A stretch of DNA of 64,000 nucleotides from Cardiocondyla obscurior (taxonomy: Eukaryota > Arthropoda > Insecta > Hymenoptera > Formicidae): NCBI RefSeq assembly GCF_019399895.1, contig NC_091885.1:124001-188000 (forward strand), given 5' to 3'. Below the pieces are notes generated by a model. The model was not told the origin of the DNA, did no database searches, and saw only the letters and a program-made list of their open reading frames with translations. Numbering within the stretch: position 1 is the stretch's first letter; the number at the start of each line of letters is the position of its first letter. Below are positions 45,803-55,978 of the stretch, one piece after another. The position numbers were made by a program, and so were the translations under genes.

Positions 45803-48527
45803 TGTTACGTCAAGAAGGTTAATTTTGTTTAATTAATTAATTGGAAGGAATTCCTCGGAACGGACTTTGCCGGTAGGGTAGGAAAGTGACGTACCACCTA
45901 ATTTATGTGTGATTCGAAATTTGAATCTACACAATTTTACGCGCAGATTATTATTCGGATTTCAATTGAGCGCGTAAGTGGTTCTTTTTAGAGAAAGGAA
46001 ATGAATCCTTATTCTCTGGGATAGAACCAGGCGTGACTGATCGCTTAGACAGGATAGTTTAGGGTAATAATAAAATAATTAAGTCACGATTTTAATAACA
46101 CTAAATTAACAATTTAATTTAAAACAAATGGCTCTAATTACAAAATCAAAAATAATCCATACAAAGACAAATAAACAATTTAGAAAATTCATTCAGCTCG
46201 TTTGAAATATAAAAATAATGTGACAGTTTTTACGGACCAAATTAAATAATAAGAAAAAGGTTGTAGGCGAATGAACAGATATAATTTTAACATAACGGAG
46301 TTGGGTATTTACAGTATATACATGAGTGTAAGCGTGTGTGTGTGTGAATAATTATTAGTATAGAGTGACCTCCTCGATTTCCACCACCCTCGCCGTGGAT
46401 CTCGGGAAAACCAAGTCTATTAATCGCATCGGGGCCAGAAAAGGAAATTCCACCCCGGGATAGAAGATGAAAAAGTGAGAATCAGGATCAGATCGAGCTG
46501 CCTGAATCCTGATCTCCTCTAGCTCGAAGTGGTCAGGGCCGATGGAGAAGGCCCTTTCCGGGACAGGATCTGTCCACGGAGTACAGGCCCTGCAAAGGAG
46601 CTCCAGGAAAGGGTCTACAACCTCTCTTGGTTCTGGACGCTCCTCGAGGATCTCTATACTCGGGACCGGAGATGGAGGTTGATCGGGGAAGTCTACTCCT
46701 GGGAGAGAGATAGAATCATCTTCGCCCAAAGAGTCGGCTTCCTCAGGTTCGACGGGAAAAGGAGGTGGTGAAAGAGGAGAGGAGCAGGCTCTTGGCTCAT
46801 CTCCGGGAAACCGTGGCTCGGAGACGAGGGAAGAATTCGGGGTATAAGAAGGAGTCGTGGGGCGGAATTGTTCCGATCCCGGCTCCGTGGACTGAGATGA
46901 AAAATTGAGCTCGTCGGAAGGATTCGTAATAGAGTTGTCTCGGCACTCCTCTTCTTCCGGGAAATAACCGTGTAACGGCTCCGGATCGCCGTGGATAGGA
47001 GATGGTGGCGGAGGGCCCGGACGAGGAGACCAAGGTCTCTCCTCGTGGCGCGCGGGAGACACGAAAACCTCTTCACTTGGTGCCGCCGCGAGCAGATATT
47101 GTATGAAGAAGCGGCGGACCAGCTCTCTCAAATTTTTGATTTGCTTATTCCGCCGCGCCCGACTCTTCTTCAAAGTTTTCTTATTGTGAGATTCCACTAA
47201 AATTATTAATTGATTTTAATTAAATTTGAACTGAATTTTTGGAAAGTTTAATAACAATGGAGTGAAGGAGATTCGTCACCGACGAATTCCGAAGGTCTCG
47301 ACCCGCCCATGAGAGATTCCGCGTAATCTATCTTCGGCGAGAATCGCTTGCCGATTCTTTAGCCGAGAACAGTCGCCAAAGTTCCAGCAATATTTCGCGG
47401 CGTTAACCACAGAAAATCGCTAGTTATTCGACAGCATGTCTCAACCGGTGTTCGAAAGCAAATATTCTCGCACATTTAACGGATCACGGGAACAATCAGA
47501 ACAGAATCAAAACCACGGAGCCTCGACTCAGACATTTCTTTCTCTCTTAGACAACACTTGGAAACAATTAATTAAGAAATATATTTAGTGGAATCGTGTT
47601 TTTCGCCAAGATACATATTAAATCGTTGGAACTTACTTTGTAGGAGATCTTCAAACTGCTTCCTCGATAGGTTTGGATCGACTTGCACACTCAAAGCACT
47701 CACGATAGATTTAAGTAAACTGTTTCGGCTTGTGGCTGAGATGCAAGAGAGCGTGCTCAGCCTGAGCACAAGATTTTATAAGCTCGGAAAAGGGGAGGAC
47801 TCTTCCCGAATTTTCATTTTTCTGAAATTCTAATCTCTCATTTGCAGAGCTTATTCCTCCACTTTTCCTATCTCAAAATTATTGGGCATTCGTACTTCAT
47901 CCCTTCTCTATTTTAAGTTTTCGCCCTTAGTTTCTAAATTTTGGTGAGGAGTTCCCGAAATCCATTGGTTTTAAGGAAGTAATATGCCTACAAAGCACCC
48001 CCGTTTCAACGAGTTACCCCTTCCGAGCCTTCCAGAATTTTTCTATCATTTCCATCGAGAGATGGTAGGGTAACTTTTACTTTCCATACAACATATGGTT
48101 ACCTGGCTTTTATTGCCTTTGCCTGCGCCACATACTCCGGTAATTTCGGGTCTCTCGCGCCCTTGGTTTTTCTAAAGCTCAGGATCGGTACGCAATTACA
48201 ATTTTAAGAAAAAGTTATTTTTTTTTCCTATGACAGACAGGTTATCAAAGTTGAAATATTTATGAGCTCTTAAATTTTGATTTTTTGTGTTATGTCTAGA
48301 CAAATTCTTTGTCTGACATCCGTTGGCGCCCGTTCACAATTTGTTGCATGTTTTTTATGCTTTCACGCAACAAATTGTCCCGGAATATGTGGACGTCTGT
48401 TGAATTATTTTCTGAAAGACTCTGAAGTTCCTTTTTTTTATATTACAATGGACTACGGTCTACCTTCCCCTTAACTAAAATTTTAATATACGTCGAAAAA
48501 AAGAGACGCGGAGTCGGAGACGTAACA
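45803..48527 (-). mobile_element. 2.7-kb solo LTR-like element carrying an intact ORF (copy B), TSD CTTT
   Basis: Read on the minus strand it begins TGTTACGTCTCCGACTCCG and ends CTTCTTGACGTAACA. CTTT is at 45799-45802 and 48528-48531. Same ends and layout as copy A at 26598-29245. TATAAAA lies at about 47776 (minus), in CCGAGCTTATAAAATC. It sits antisense to PolB, within its intron. Confidence 0.75.
46355..47637 (-). CDS. LTR-encoded Pro-rich protein, copy B (open, ~280 aa)
   Basis: Exon 1 ends with A at 47637 before GTAAGT; exon 2 starts TG at 47196 after TTTTAG, so the ATG is made by splicing, as in copy A. Residues 1-45 are a basic region ending in a hydrophobic helix (KKSRARRNKQIKNLRELV, RRFFIQYLLAAAP). 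Residues 50-175 are Pro/Ser-rich and likely disordered, with acidic patches. The last ~95 residues are the conserved domain: DPFLELLCRACTPWTDPVPE, RAFSIGPDHFELEEIR, FIFYPGVEFPFLAPMRLIDL. Copy A has the same parts with many substitutions, so the ends have been kept while the linker has not. No known family, signal peptide or zinc site is seen. It may regulate the parent retroelement from its LTR; that is a guess. Confidence 0.6.
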
Positions 48528-51160
48528 CTTTTTTAAATATTATTTTTAAAAAAATATTTTATTTTTAGGTGTCTTCATTACTTCAGTTCGAGCGAGAAGC
48601 TCGAGGCTCACGTCATGGATTGCGGAATCTTAAACGACTGCGCTATACGACTACCCAGCGAGGACGACAAATGGCTCAGCTTTTCCAATCACGGCAACAA
48701 GGAGCGCGTGCCGTTCATCGTATACGCCGATATGAAGTGCGTGCTGCGAAATATCGATCCACCATCATCGCCCGAACAAACGACGTTTAATTATCAACAT
48801 CACGAAGTATTCAGCGTGAGATACTACGTCCGATGTTCGTACGACGAGTTGCTCTCGAGATACGAATATCGTCGCGAACCCGATTGCGTCCAGTGGTTCG
48901 TCGAGCGGCTAGTGAGATTAGCTCATCGCGTAAAAACCGTAATCTCAAACGTCGTCCCGATGAAGACGTTATCGAATACGCAGCTTGAGGTTCACGAGAA
49001 CGCGACGCTGTACCACGTATGCGAAAATCCGTTTGCGGCGGACGAGAAGCGTGTGCGCGATCATTGTCATTTGACCGGTCGGTATAGAGGTCCCGCGCAC
49101 TCAAAATGTAACCTGCAATACCGCGACACGCGTTACATCCCCGTCGTATTTCACAATCTGTCGAGTTACGATGCACACTTTGTTATAAAGGAGATCGCCA
49201 CAGCGTACGAGGGTAAAATTAATCTATTGCCGATAACGAAGGAGAAATATATCTCCTTTACGAAACACGTTAACGATACGGCTGAAGGACAGGACTTGCG
49301 AACTGCGATAAAGTTGCGCTTTATAGACTCGTACAAATTTTTGAACGCTAGCCTCGACAAATTATCGTCTCTACTCGCCAAAGACAAATTGCGAATCTTG
49401 CGCGCTGAATTTGCGACACTTTCAGAAGAAAATTTCAATCTTCTGACGCGAAAAGGTGTATTTCCGTACGAGTACGTCAACAGCGTCGAAAAATTGAATG
49501 AGTCAAGCTTACCGTCGCGCGACTCATTCTTCAGTTCGCTGACCGGTGACACGGTGACCGAGTCAGATTACGCGCACGCTGAGACCGTATGGCAGCGGTT
49601 CTCCGTTCGAACTCTGGGCGAGTACAGCGATCTGTACCTCAAGACCGATGTACTGTTATTGGCTGACGTATTTGAAAATTTTCGCGACAGATGCGTCGAG
49701 AGTTACGGACTCGATCCCGCGCATTACTACACCTTACCCGGTTTCACGTGGGATGCGATGCTCAAGCATACGCGCATAAATTTCGAATTGTTGACCGACA
49801 TCGACATGGTGATGTTCGTCGAACGCGGTATACGCGGCGGTCTAAGTCAATGCTCCAACAGATACGCGCGAGCCAATAACAGATACATGCGGTCGGGTTA
49901 CGACTCGTCGAAACCTTCGTCGTACATTGTGTATTACGATGTAAATAACTTGTACGGATGGGCCATGTGTCAGCCGTTACCGTACGCGGACTTCGAATGG
50001 GTCGACGACAACGACCTCGCGAACCTCGACGTAGACGCGATCGCCGCGGACTCGCCCACGGGTTATATTCTCGAGGTGGATCTCGAGTATCCCGCGAGCG
50101 TGCACGACGCGCACTCCGATCTGCCGTTCTGTCCCACGCGAGAGAAACCACCGGGGCGAAACACGATGTAAAACTTTTGGCTACGCTGTGTGATAAGAAG
50201 CGATACGTCATCCACTATCGCAATCTGCAGCTGTGCACGCGTCACGGTCTTCGCGTCACCAAGGTTTACCGCGTGCTGCGATTCACTCAATCGGCATGGT
50301 TGCGCGATTACATCGAGCTCAACACGCGACATCGAACTCGTGCGACCAACGATTTTGAAAAAAATTTGTTTAAACTGATGAACAACGCGGTGTTCGGTAA
50401 AACGATGGAGAACGTACGAAATCGCGTCGACGTTCGCTTGCTCTCGCAGTGGGACGGACGGTGCGGTGTGGAGGCGATGATCGCCAAACCGAATTTTCAC
50501 AGCAGAAGCGTATTTGCGGAAAATTTAGTAGCTGTGGAATTACGTAAACTCGAGGTGAAATTCGCCAAGCCGATATACGTCGGTATGTCTATACTCGACA
50601 TATCTAAAGTATGCTTGTACGAGTTTCATCACGAGTATATGATACCGACTTTCGGAGACAAATGTAGCGTCATGTATACCGACACGGACAGTCTTGTGTA
50701 CAGCGTCGAGTGCGACGACGTATACGAGATGATGAAACGCGATATCGCGAGGTTCGACACGAGCGACTATCCGCCCGATAACGCGTATGGTATACCTCTC
50801 GCGAACAAAAAAATACCCGGCTTAATGAAGGATGAGTGTAACGGTGCGATCGTCACAGAGTTCGTCGGACTCAGAGCTAAGATGTATGCGATCAGGGTAG
50901 ACGGTAGAAAAGACACCAAAAAAGCAAAGGGTGTAAAGAGCGGAGTCGTGGCGCGAACTATAACGTTCGACGATTACGTGAGGTGTCTCGAGGACGAGAT
51001 CGCTATGACTCGCGACCAATCGTGCATCAGGTCGAAATTGCATGAGGTGTACACCGTGTCCGAGACAAAGATCGCTTTGAGTCCGTACGACGACAAGCGA
51101 TATCTCGTGCCGAACTCGACCGAGACCTTGCCGTGGGGTCATTATCGCATACCTCGATAA

Positions 51161-52390
51161 AACGCAGTACACATGTACGCGGTATACATGTATGCAGTAT
51201 GTATTATACTTCCGATTGACGCAACGTTTCTCGAGTGATTGTTAACATTCGCATATTTAGCATTTTGTGGAGAGTGATGGGATGATTGAGGCGTTCATGA
51301 TTGCATTGTTTTATTTTTTGGATTGCACAAAATAATTTTTATTTTGCGGAGTATGAGATGTTCTTGGTTGCTTTGGTTTTTTATCAAATTTAGTCTGATT
51401 TTCACTTTGTAGTATTTGATGCGTTCATGATTGCCTCTTTTTCAATTTTATCTGGTTTAAAAATATTTTATAAAAGTCTCGAGCTCGTTATATGAAGCAT
51501 GCGTGGAATAACATACATTATATGTATTATTCCTAGCACTGTCATATTCTCCAACTATACTCGTATCTTTACCCCTTTACCCCTTTACCTCTTTATTTTT
51601 ACTGACGGTACAATAGTTGGTATTTCTTTTCTTTTTTCTTTTTTTTGGTATTTTTGCAGCTAGCAAATGGGCTGGATTGCACAAAATAATTATTATTTTG
51701 CGGTGTATGAAGTGTTGTTGTTTGCTAATGGTTTTTTTCAAAATTTAATTTGATTTTCACTTTGTACCGTTTGATGCGTAGATTGCATCTTTTTTAAAAT
51801 TTATTCCTAGCGTTGTCATATTCTCCAACTATGCTCGTATTTTTACCCCTTTATTTTATTACTGACGGTACAAGAGTTGGTATTTCTTTTCTTTTTTCTT
51901 TTTTCTTTTTTTTGTTGTTACTGGTTTTGTTGTAACTGGTTTTGTTGTTACTGGTTTTGTTGTTACTGGTTTTGTTGTTACTGGTTTTGTTGTTTACCCT
52001 TTACCCTTTACCCCCTTTACCCCTTTACTCCTTTACTCCTTTACTCCTTTACCCCCTTTACTCCTTTACCCCCTTTACTCCTTTACCCCTTTATTTTTTA
52101 CTGACGGTACAATAGTTGGTATTTCTTTTCTTTTTTGGTTTTACCGGTTAATTGCGATATAATGTATGGGTTAACATTCGCATATTTTATTTTACGGTGT
52201 ATGCGGTGTATGTGATGTTCTTGGTTGCTTATGTCGTTTTAAACTTAATTTGAATTTATTTTGTGGAGTGTTTGATGCGTTGATTGAGGTGTTCTTTGCG
52301 GAAATCTCGAAACGACCGACGAAACGGTCATGTTTTATATTTTTATGCGATGATGTACAGGTTTAAGTTAGTAGTCGCTAGCATGCCCTT
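51161..52390. repeat. Spacer after PolB with repeated T/C-rich segments
   Basis: Three diverged copies of a block containing TTACTGACGGTACAATAGTT plus GGTATTTCTTTTC occur at about 51598, 51850 and 52097. Between them are five or six GTTGTTACTGGTTTT units (51915-51990) and CTTTACTCC/CCTTTACCCC tracts (52000-52095). No gene. Just after the PolB stop, ACGCAGTACACATGTACGC recurs in the minisatellite at 52.39 kb. Confidence 0.7.
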
Positions 52391-52392
52391 AC

Positions 52393-52605
52393 GTAGTACA
52401 CGCAGTACACATGTACGCAGTACACATGTACGCAGTACACATGTACGCAGTACACATGTACGCAGTACACATGTACGCAGTACACATGTACGCAGTACAC
52501 ATGTACGCAGTACACATGTACGCAGTACGCATGTACGCAGTACACATGTACGCAGTACACATGTACGCAGTACACATGTACGCAGTATACATGTACGCAG
52601 TATAG
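52393..52605. repeat. 15-bp minisatellite TACGCAGTACACATG, ~14 units
   Basis: Nearly perfect units (GTACGCAGTACACAT) with single changes near 52530 and 52585. It lies between the 3' ends of PolB and integrase. Because 15 is a multiple of 3, frames stay open on both strands; the repeats of His-Val or Tyr-Met they give are not genes. Confidence 0.95.
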
Positions 52606-52743
52606 CAGTATGTAGTATGTATTATAGATGTAATTATACAAATGAAGTAAAACATTGTACAATGCGTACGTTATATATTTTTCTCATTTTTATACATTTT
52701 TGTATCGAATCACACATACACATGTGTGAAATAAAAAAATTTA

Positions 52744-53697
52744 TTAAACGATGCTGTTTTTGTCGATCCACGAATTGTGCGATCCGTCGAATCCCAACCA
52801 TTTTACGTAGACCTTGTCACCCTTTTTGCGCAGAACCTTCTCCACCAGATACACGTCCGGATGCGTCGCGCGGTGCAACTCGTACTCGTAGAACGCTCCG
52901 GATATCGCCTCACCGCGATAATCCTCCAGTAGATAGGTAGCTGGATTAGTTTGCTGCACCTTAACGATCGTGAAAACCTCGGTGGTCCAATTCGGAGTGT
53001 ATCCCTTTTCAAAAATCATTTTAAACTTGCTCACGCGTACTTTATCACCGACTTTGAATTTGGCCGGAGCGGCTATCTTTATAGCGCTGTACACGGTGTC
53101 GAGGAGTTTTTTGGCGATATCAGGTGTCACGTCAATGGGCCGCATGCCGATCGTTCGATGCTTGCGCCTATTGTACTCGTCTACGAGACGCGGTAGCGCG
53201 TCGAACCACTCATAATTACCATTGAGTGTAAACATCTTCCACATGGCGTTTTTGAGCGTGCGATTGAATCGTTCGACTATCGACGCCTTCATTACCGAGT
53301 ATGTCGAGTAATGATTGACGCCGCGTTTCGCGAAAAGTCGTTGCACGTCGGCGTTGTAAAACTCCTTTCCCATGTCAGTTTGCAGATTTTTCGGGCATCG
53401 CCCGCTCTTTCGCATCAACTCCGCTAAAGCGTCAGCCGTCTCGCTGCCGCCTTTGTTCTTGAGCGGTATCGCCCACGCGTACTTGCCGAGTACGTCGATG
53501 ACGGTAAGAATATAGCGGTAGCCTCGATTGAAACGCGCGTACGGTTGCATCTCGACGATATCAGCCTGCCACAGATCGTCATATCCCTTGACCACGACGC
53601 GTCTTCGCGGAAAATTTCTTCTCGCCGGGGCGTGCAACTCGTCAACGAGTCGCCTCCTCTCGGGACCTGCGTCGCTCGACTTGCGCGATCTAGACAT
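52744..53697 (-). CDS. INT: Polinton integrase with C-terminal chromodomain
   Basis: Intact 317-residue frame. The DDE core is visible: LWQADIVEMQ (first Asp), NLQTDMGKEF (second Asp), KASIVERFNRTLK (Glu), with usual retroviral spacing. The C-terminal region has an SH3-like KVGDKVRVSKFK and a chromodomain ending VYVKWLGFDGSHNSWID. The enzyme inserts the linear element into the host genome; the chromodomain may guide it to modified histones. It ends the minus-strand cluster ATPase-DUF8207-integrase with a 33-bp gap upstream. Length is normal for Polinton integrases. Confidence 0.92.
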   Translation of the reverse strand: MSRSRKSSDAGPERRRLVDELHAPARRNFPRRRVVVKGYDDLWQADIVEMQPYARFNRGYRYILTVIDVLGKYAWAIPLKNKGGSETADALAELMRKSGRCPKNLQTDMGKEFYNADVQRLFAKRGVNHYSTYSVMKASIVERFNRTLKNAMWKMFTLNGNYEWFDALPRLVDEYNRRKHRTIGMRPIDVTPDIAKKLLDTVYSAIKIAAPAKFKVGDKVRVSKFKMIFEKGYTPNWTTEVFTIVKVQQTNPATYLLEDYRGEAISGAFYEYELHRATHPDVYLVEKVLRKKGDKVYVKWLGFDGSHNSWIDKNSIV

Positions 53698-53730
53698 GAT
53701 CGATTCTGTCGCTCGATTCCTCCCGGTCGA

Positions 53731-54881
53731 TCAATTTATAATCAAACCCGCCTCGCGCAGTTCCTCGACGATCGACAGAATTTCGTTGTCGTGAGCGTTG
53801 TGACCGGCTCGACGCGAAGCATCCAGCAATCGAAGACGATCCACGAGCTCGTTAGGATCGTCCCAGTGCACGTAGTCGATCGTGTGATCGTTTAACGTCA
53901 TGAGGCGAGGTAATCCTTTACCGGAGCTTTTTCTTCTCGATTTCCTGGCCGAATCGCCTGACAGCAGCGGTGCGATCACCTTCACGTACTTTGAGCCTCT
54001 GTTACCCATGACGCGACCGCTGTCGCTGAAATCTTTCTTATGCGCGTTCGTCGCTTCGAGTATGCTCTTGTAGTGACGTTTATCCGCCTCGGTGTAAGCG
54101 GTTTCATCGGGTACCTTCTTGAAAATCAACTCGTACAGACCTTCCGTACCGGGATATCTCTTACCAGCGACGATTATATCATCGTTTTTATGGTCGAATT
54201 CGACATGCTTGTTCCCGAGCATTACTTTGTTCGTGTCAAAGTATATACCGAAAACGTCATCGATATTTATTCTTCTGTCACCGCTCGCCGCTTCCAGATA
54301 CATCGTTGCCATCGATACGCTGGGCCGCGGCGTCGATACGCCAGATCGCGGCGTCGATACGCCGAACCGCGGCGTCGATGTGCGGGGCCGTGGCGTCGAC
54401 GGAAGTTCGACGTTTTGGTCGTAACGTACGAATCGACGGTCGTATCGACGGTCGTATCACTCAATGACGGATTAGCTACGATCGTATCGCCTAACGTTGC
54501 CGACGACAACGAATCGTCAAACGTGACGTTTAAACGCCGTTCGGGTTTTGGTGTCGACCACAATCGTCGCTCCAGTTTCGGTGTCAATCGCTCCGATTTC
54601 GACTCCACCTTCGGTACCGCGATACCGGATTCCTCGACGGTCTCGACCATCCGCTTTAGAGGTTCGACGATGGGCTTGAGGCGCTTCTCCGACGCGATGT
54701 CGGCGTCGATCGTGTCGGTCTTTATAGCTCGATGCTTCCTGCGAATCGCCTCGCTCGTCTTCTCGATCTCCCGCGTAATCTTTTCATGCTCGCGCGCATC
54801 ATGGTTGTCGTTTCTCCCCGTCATATCGATCGTATCGCGCGATCCGTTCTCGACGAAGCGTCTTCGACGACTGATTGTCAC
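53731..54881 (-). pseudogene. DUF8207-type Polinton protein, split by a frameshift at a minisatellite
   Basis: Residues from the ATG at 54881 give a basic helical N-terminus (TREIEKTSEAIRRKHRAIKT, EPLKRMVETVEES), then disordered sequence. The conserved C-terminal part lies in another frame ending at 53731: VMLGNKHVEFD, YPGTEGLYELIFKKVP, SILEATNAHKKDF, GNRGSKYVKVIAPLL. This C-terminal region is the DUF8207 domain common in insect Polintons, of unknown function. Between them, at about 54320-54405, four 21-bp units (CGTCGATACGCCAGATCGCGG) sit where the frame changes; expansion of the repeat probably caused the break. Start 25 bp from the end of the ATPase gene. Confidence 0.75.
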
Positions 54882-54906
54882 GCGATATCATCAATCTGTT
54901 AAAAAA

Positions 54907-55617
54907 TCAACTCGACGGTACCGCAAACACGTCGAATCCTCGCCTGTATCGCCCGTTGTCGAGCGGACTGTCCTTGTCGATTACCGCGAAACCGTGATCA
55001 TGTTGCCAGCATTCGCGACACAACGCACTGAACTCGTCGTACGACATGTCGGTGTTGACGTGATCGTTGTACACGTGTTTCAGATTGGTTCCGTCCTGTT
55101 TGAACAGGATCAGCAGATTCGCGTTGTCGCGTATCAGATGCTTCGGTATCCTCGCGTACGACTGACACAGATAGAAGCAGTCTACGTTCGAGTGACGACC
55201 CATCGCGAAGTATTCTCTCACGGCGTCTTGCTTGTCGCACGCGATATCGTCAAAGACGAAGATCGAATGCGGAAGCGCCTCGCTCGGCGGAACGACGTCG
55301 CTGTTGTTGGAGAACGTGAAATAGCCGATCTCTTCGATCGGCGTCAGCAGACTTTCCAAGTACTGATACTTGGGCTGCTGCAGCGACTTCGAGTACACGT
55401 ACACGTTCTCGAAACGCAAACCGTGCGGACTCTCCAACAGACTGATCAGAACGTTCGTTTTGCCGCAGTTCGATGGGCCGCACACGATCGCGCGCACGGT
55501 GTTTGGCAGCATCTCACCATGTCTGCGTTTTTTCTCCCTCTCGAGACTGTCCATCAGTCGTAATCTGTCGTCGCAATTCGCGACGCGTATCGTCTGCGGT
55601 TGTCGCACGAACCGCAT
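54907..55617 (-). CDS. ATP: Polinton DNA-packaging ATPase (FtsK/HerA, A32-like)
   Basis: Intact, 236 residues. Walker A GPSNCGKTN near residue 47 and Walker B HSIFVFDDI near residue 117, then a sensor-type FYLCQSYARIPKHLIRDNAN. It is expected to pump element DNA into capsids. It shares a 79-bp divergent promoter region with the small gene at 55697. Size is typical for the family. Confidence 0.92.
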   Translation of the reverse strand: MRFVRQPQTIRVANCDDRLRLMDSLEREKKRRHGEMLPNTVRAIVCGPSNCGKTNVLISLLESPHGLRFENVYVYSKSLQQPKYQYLESLLTPIEEIGYFTFSNNSDVVPPSEALPHSIFVFDDIACDKQDAVREYFAMGRHSNVDCFYLCQSYARIPKHLIRDNANLLILFKQDGTNLKHVYNDHVNTDMSYDEFSALCRECWQHDHGFAVIDKDSPLDNGRYRRGFDVFAVPSS

Positions 55618-55639
55618 CTCGTACCCGCTGTACGGAGAC

Positions 55640-55696
55640 GATCACTCGCGCGCCTATTTATAGTCGCGCGACCCCGCGAATAGCTCATTAATCGAC
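55640..55696. promoter_or_regulatory. Bidirectional promoter between ATPase and structural block
   Basis: Contains TATTTATA (55653-55660), nearly symmetrical and flanked by CGCGCG on each side, within the 79 bp separating two divergent start codons. Could serve both directions. Confidence 0.4.
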
Positions 55697-55978
55697 ATGT
55701 ATCTCGCGCTGAAACATCCCTTTGACGTGTTGAATTTGACCGCGGAACAGTTGAGCATCGTACCAAAAGCCGTTTTGCTGCACGTCTGCGGCGATTACGT
55801 TCATCACGTGTGGGACAAACTTCCCGTGCACTTGACGGAAGATCCGGAGGTTCGAACCTACCGCAGGTGCCTCGAGCATTACAATCAACCCTGGCAAGAA
55901 ACGCACATCGACGGACCTGCTCCGTTAATCCGAGAGTGCGGCGAGTGTCAACGTCGTCTACCGCTTCATCGGAAGTAA
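55697..55978 (+). CDS. Small conserved Polinton protein, 93 aa
   Basis: ATG at 55697, 22 bp below the divergent promoter. Features: a helix-rich start (LNLTAEQLSIVPKAVLLHVC), HLTEDPEVRTYRRC, HYNQPW and GPAPLIRECGECQRR. Pattern EDPEV..Y..C..HYNQP and a C-x2-C pair recur, from memory, in insect Polinton ORFs of unknown role. It overlaps the start of the next frame. Confidence 0.6.
   Translation: MYLALKHPFDVLNLTAEQLSIVPKAVLLHVCGDYVHHVWDKLPVHLTEDPEVRTYRRCLEHYNQPWQETHIDGPAPLIRECGECQRRLPLHRK

Larger units (their letters stand above)
45763..48568 (+). other. PolB intron: ~77 bp once the inserted LTR is removed
   Basis: The borders are CG|GTACGTATGG and ATTTTTAG|G. The LTR at 45803-48527 is flanked by CTTT on both sides; removing it and one CTTT leaves about 77 bp of AT-rich intron. 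This matches the 57-89-bp introns of neighbouring accessory genes. Confidence 0.75.
44606..51160 (+). pseudogene. POLB: Polinton protein-primed DNA polymerase B, with intron, disrupted
   Basis: Exon 1 44606-45762 and exon 2 48569-51160 join in phase (donor GTACGT, acceptor TTTTTAG). The joint falls in a Cys-rich finger: CDR before, CLHYFSSSEKL..H..DC after. Exon 2 carries an HNH/endonuclease-VII-like zinc segment (HCHLTGRYRGPAHSKCN), exonuclease motifs (YADMKCVL, NLSSYD, YLKTDVLLLAD) and polymerase motifs DVNNLYG, KLMNNAVFGKT and YTDTDSLVY. ExoI normally has Asp-x-Glu; here it is Asp-x-Lys. Defects: a TAA at codon 3 (44612-44614) unless initiation is later, and a one-base shift in a G-run near 50152-50157 that moves the C-terminal third, with motifs B and C, to another frame. 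It would copy the element by protein priming. The 2.8-kb intron holds the ORF-bearing LTR at 45803-48527. Confidence 0.9.

Noticed and set aside
52396..52662. Long repetitive ORFs on both strands (His-Val, Tyr-Met, Ala-Val-His repeats)
   Set aside because: Produced by a 15-bp minisatellite whose period keeps frames open; no start context or homology.
54040..55563. 507-codon plus-strand frame
   Set aside because: It is antisense to the DUF8207 and ATPase genes, whose motifs are clear; composition is that of a shadow frame.
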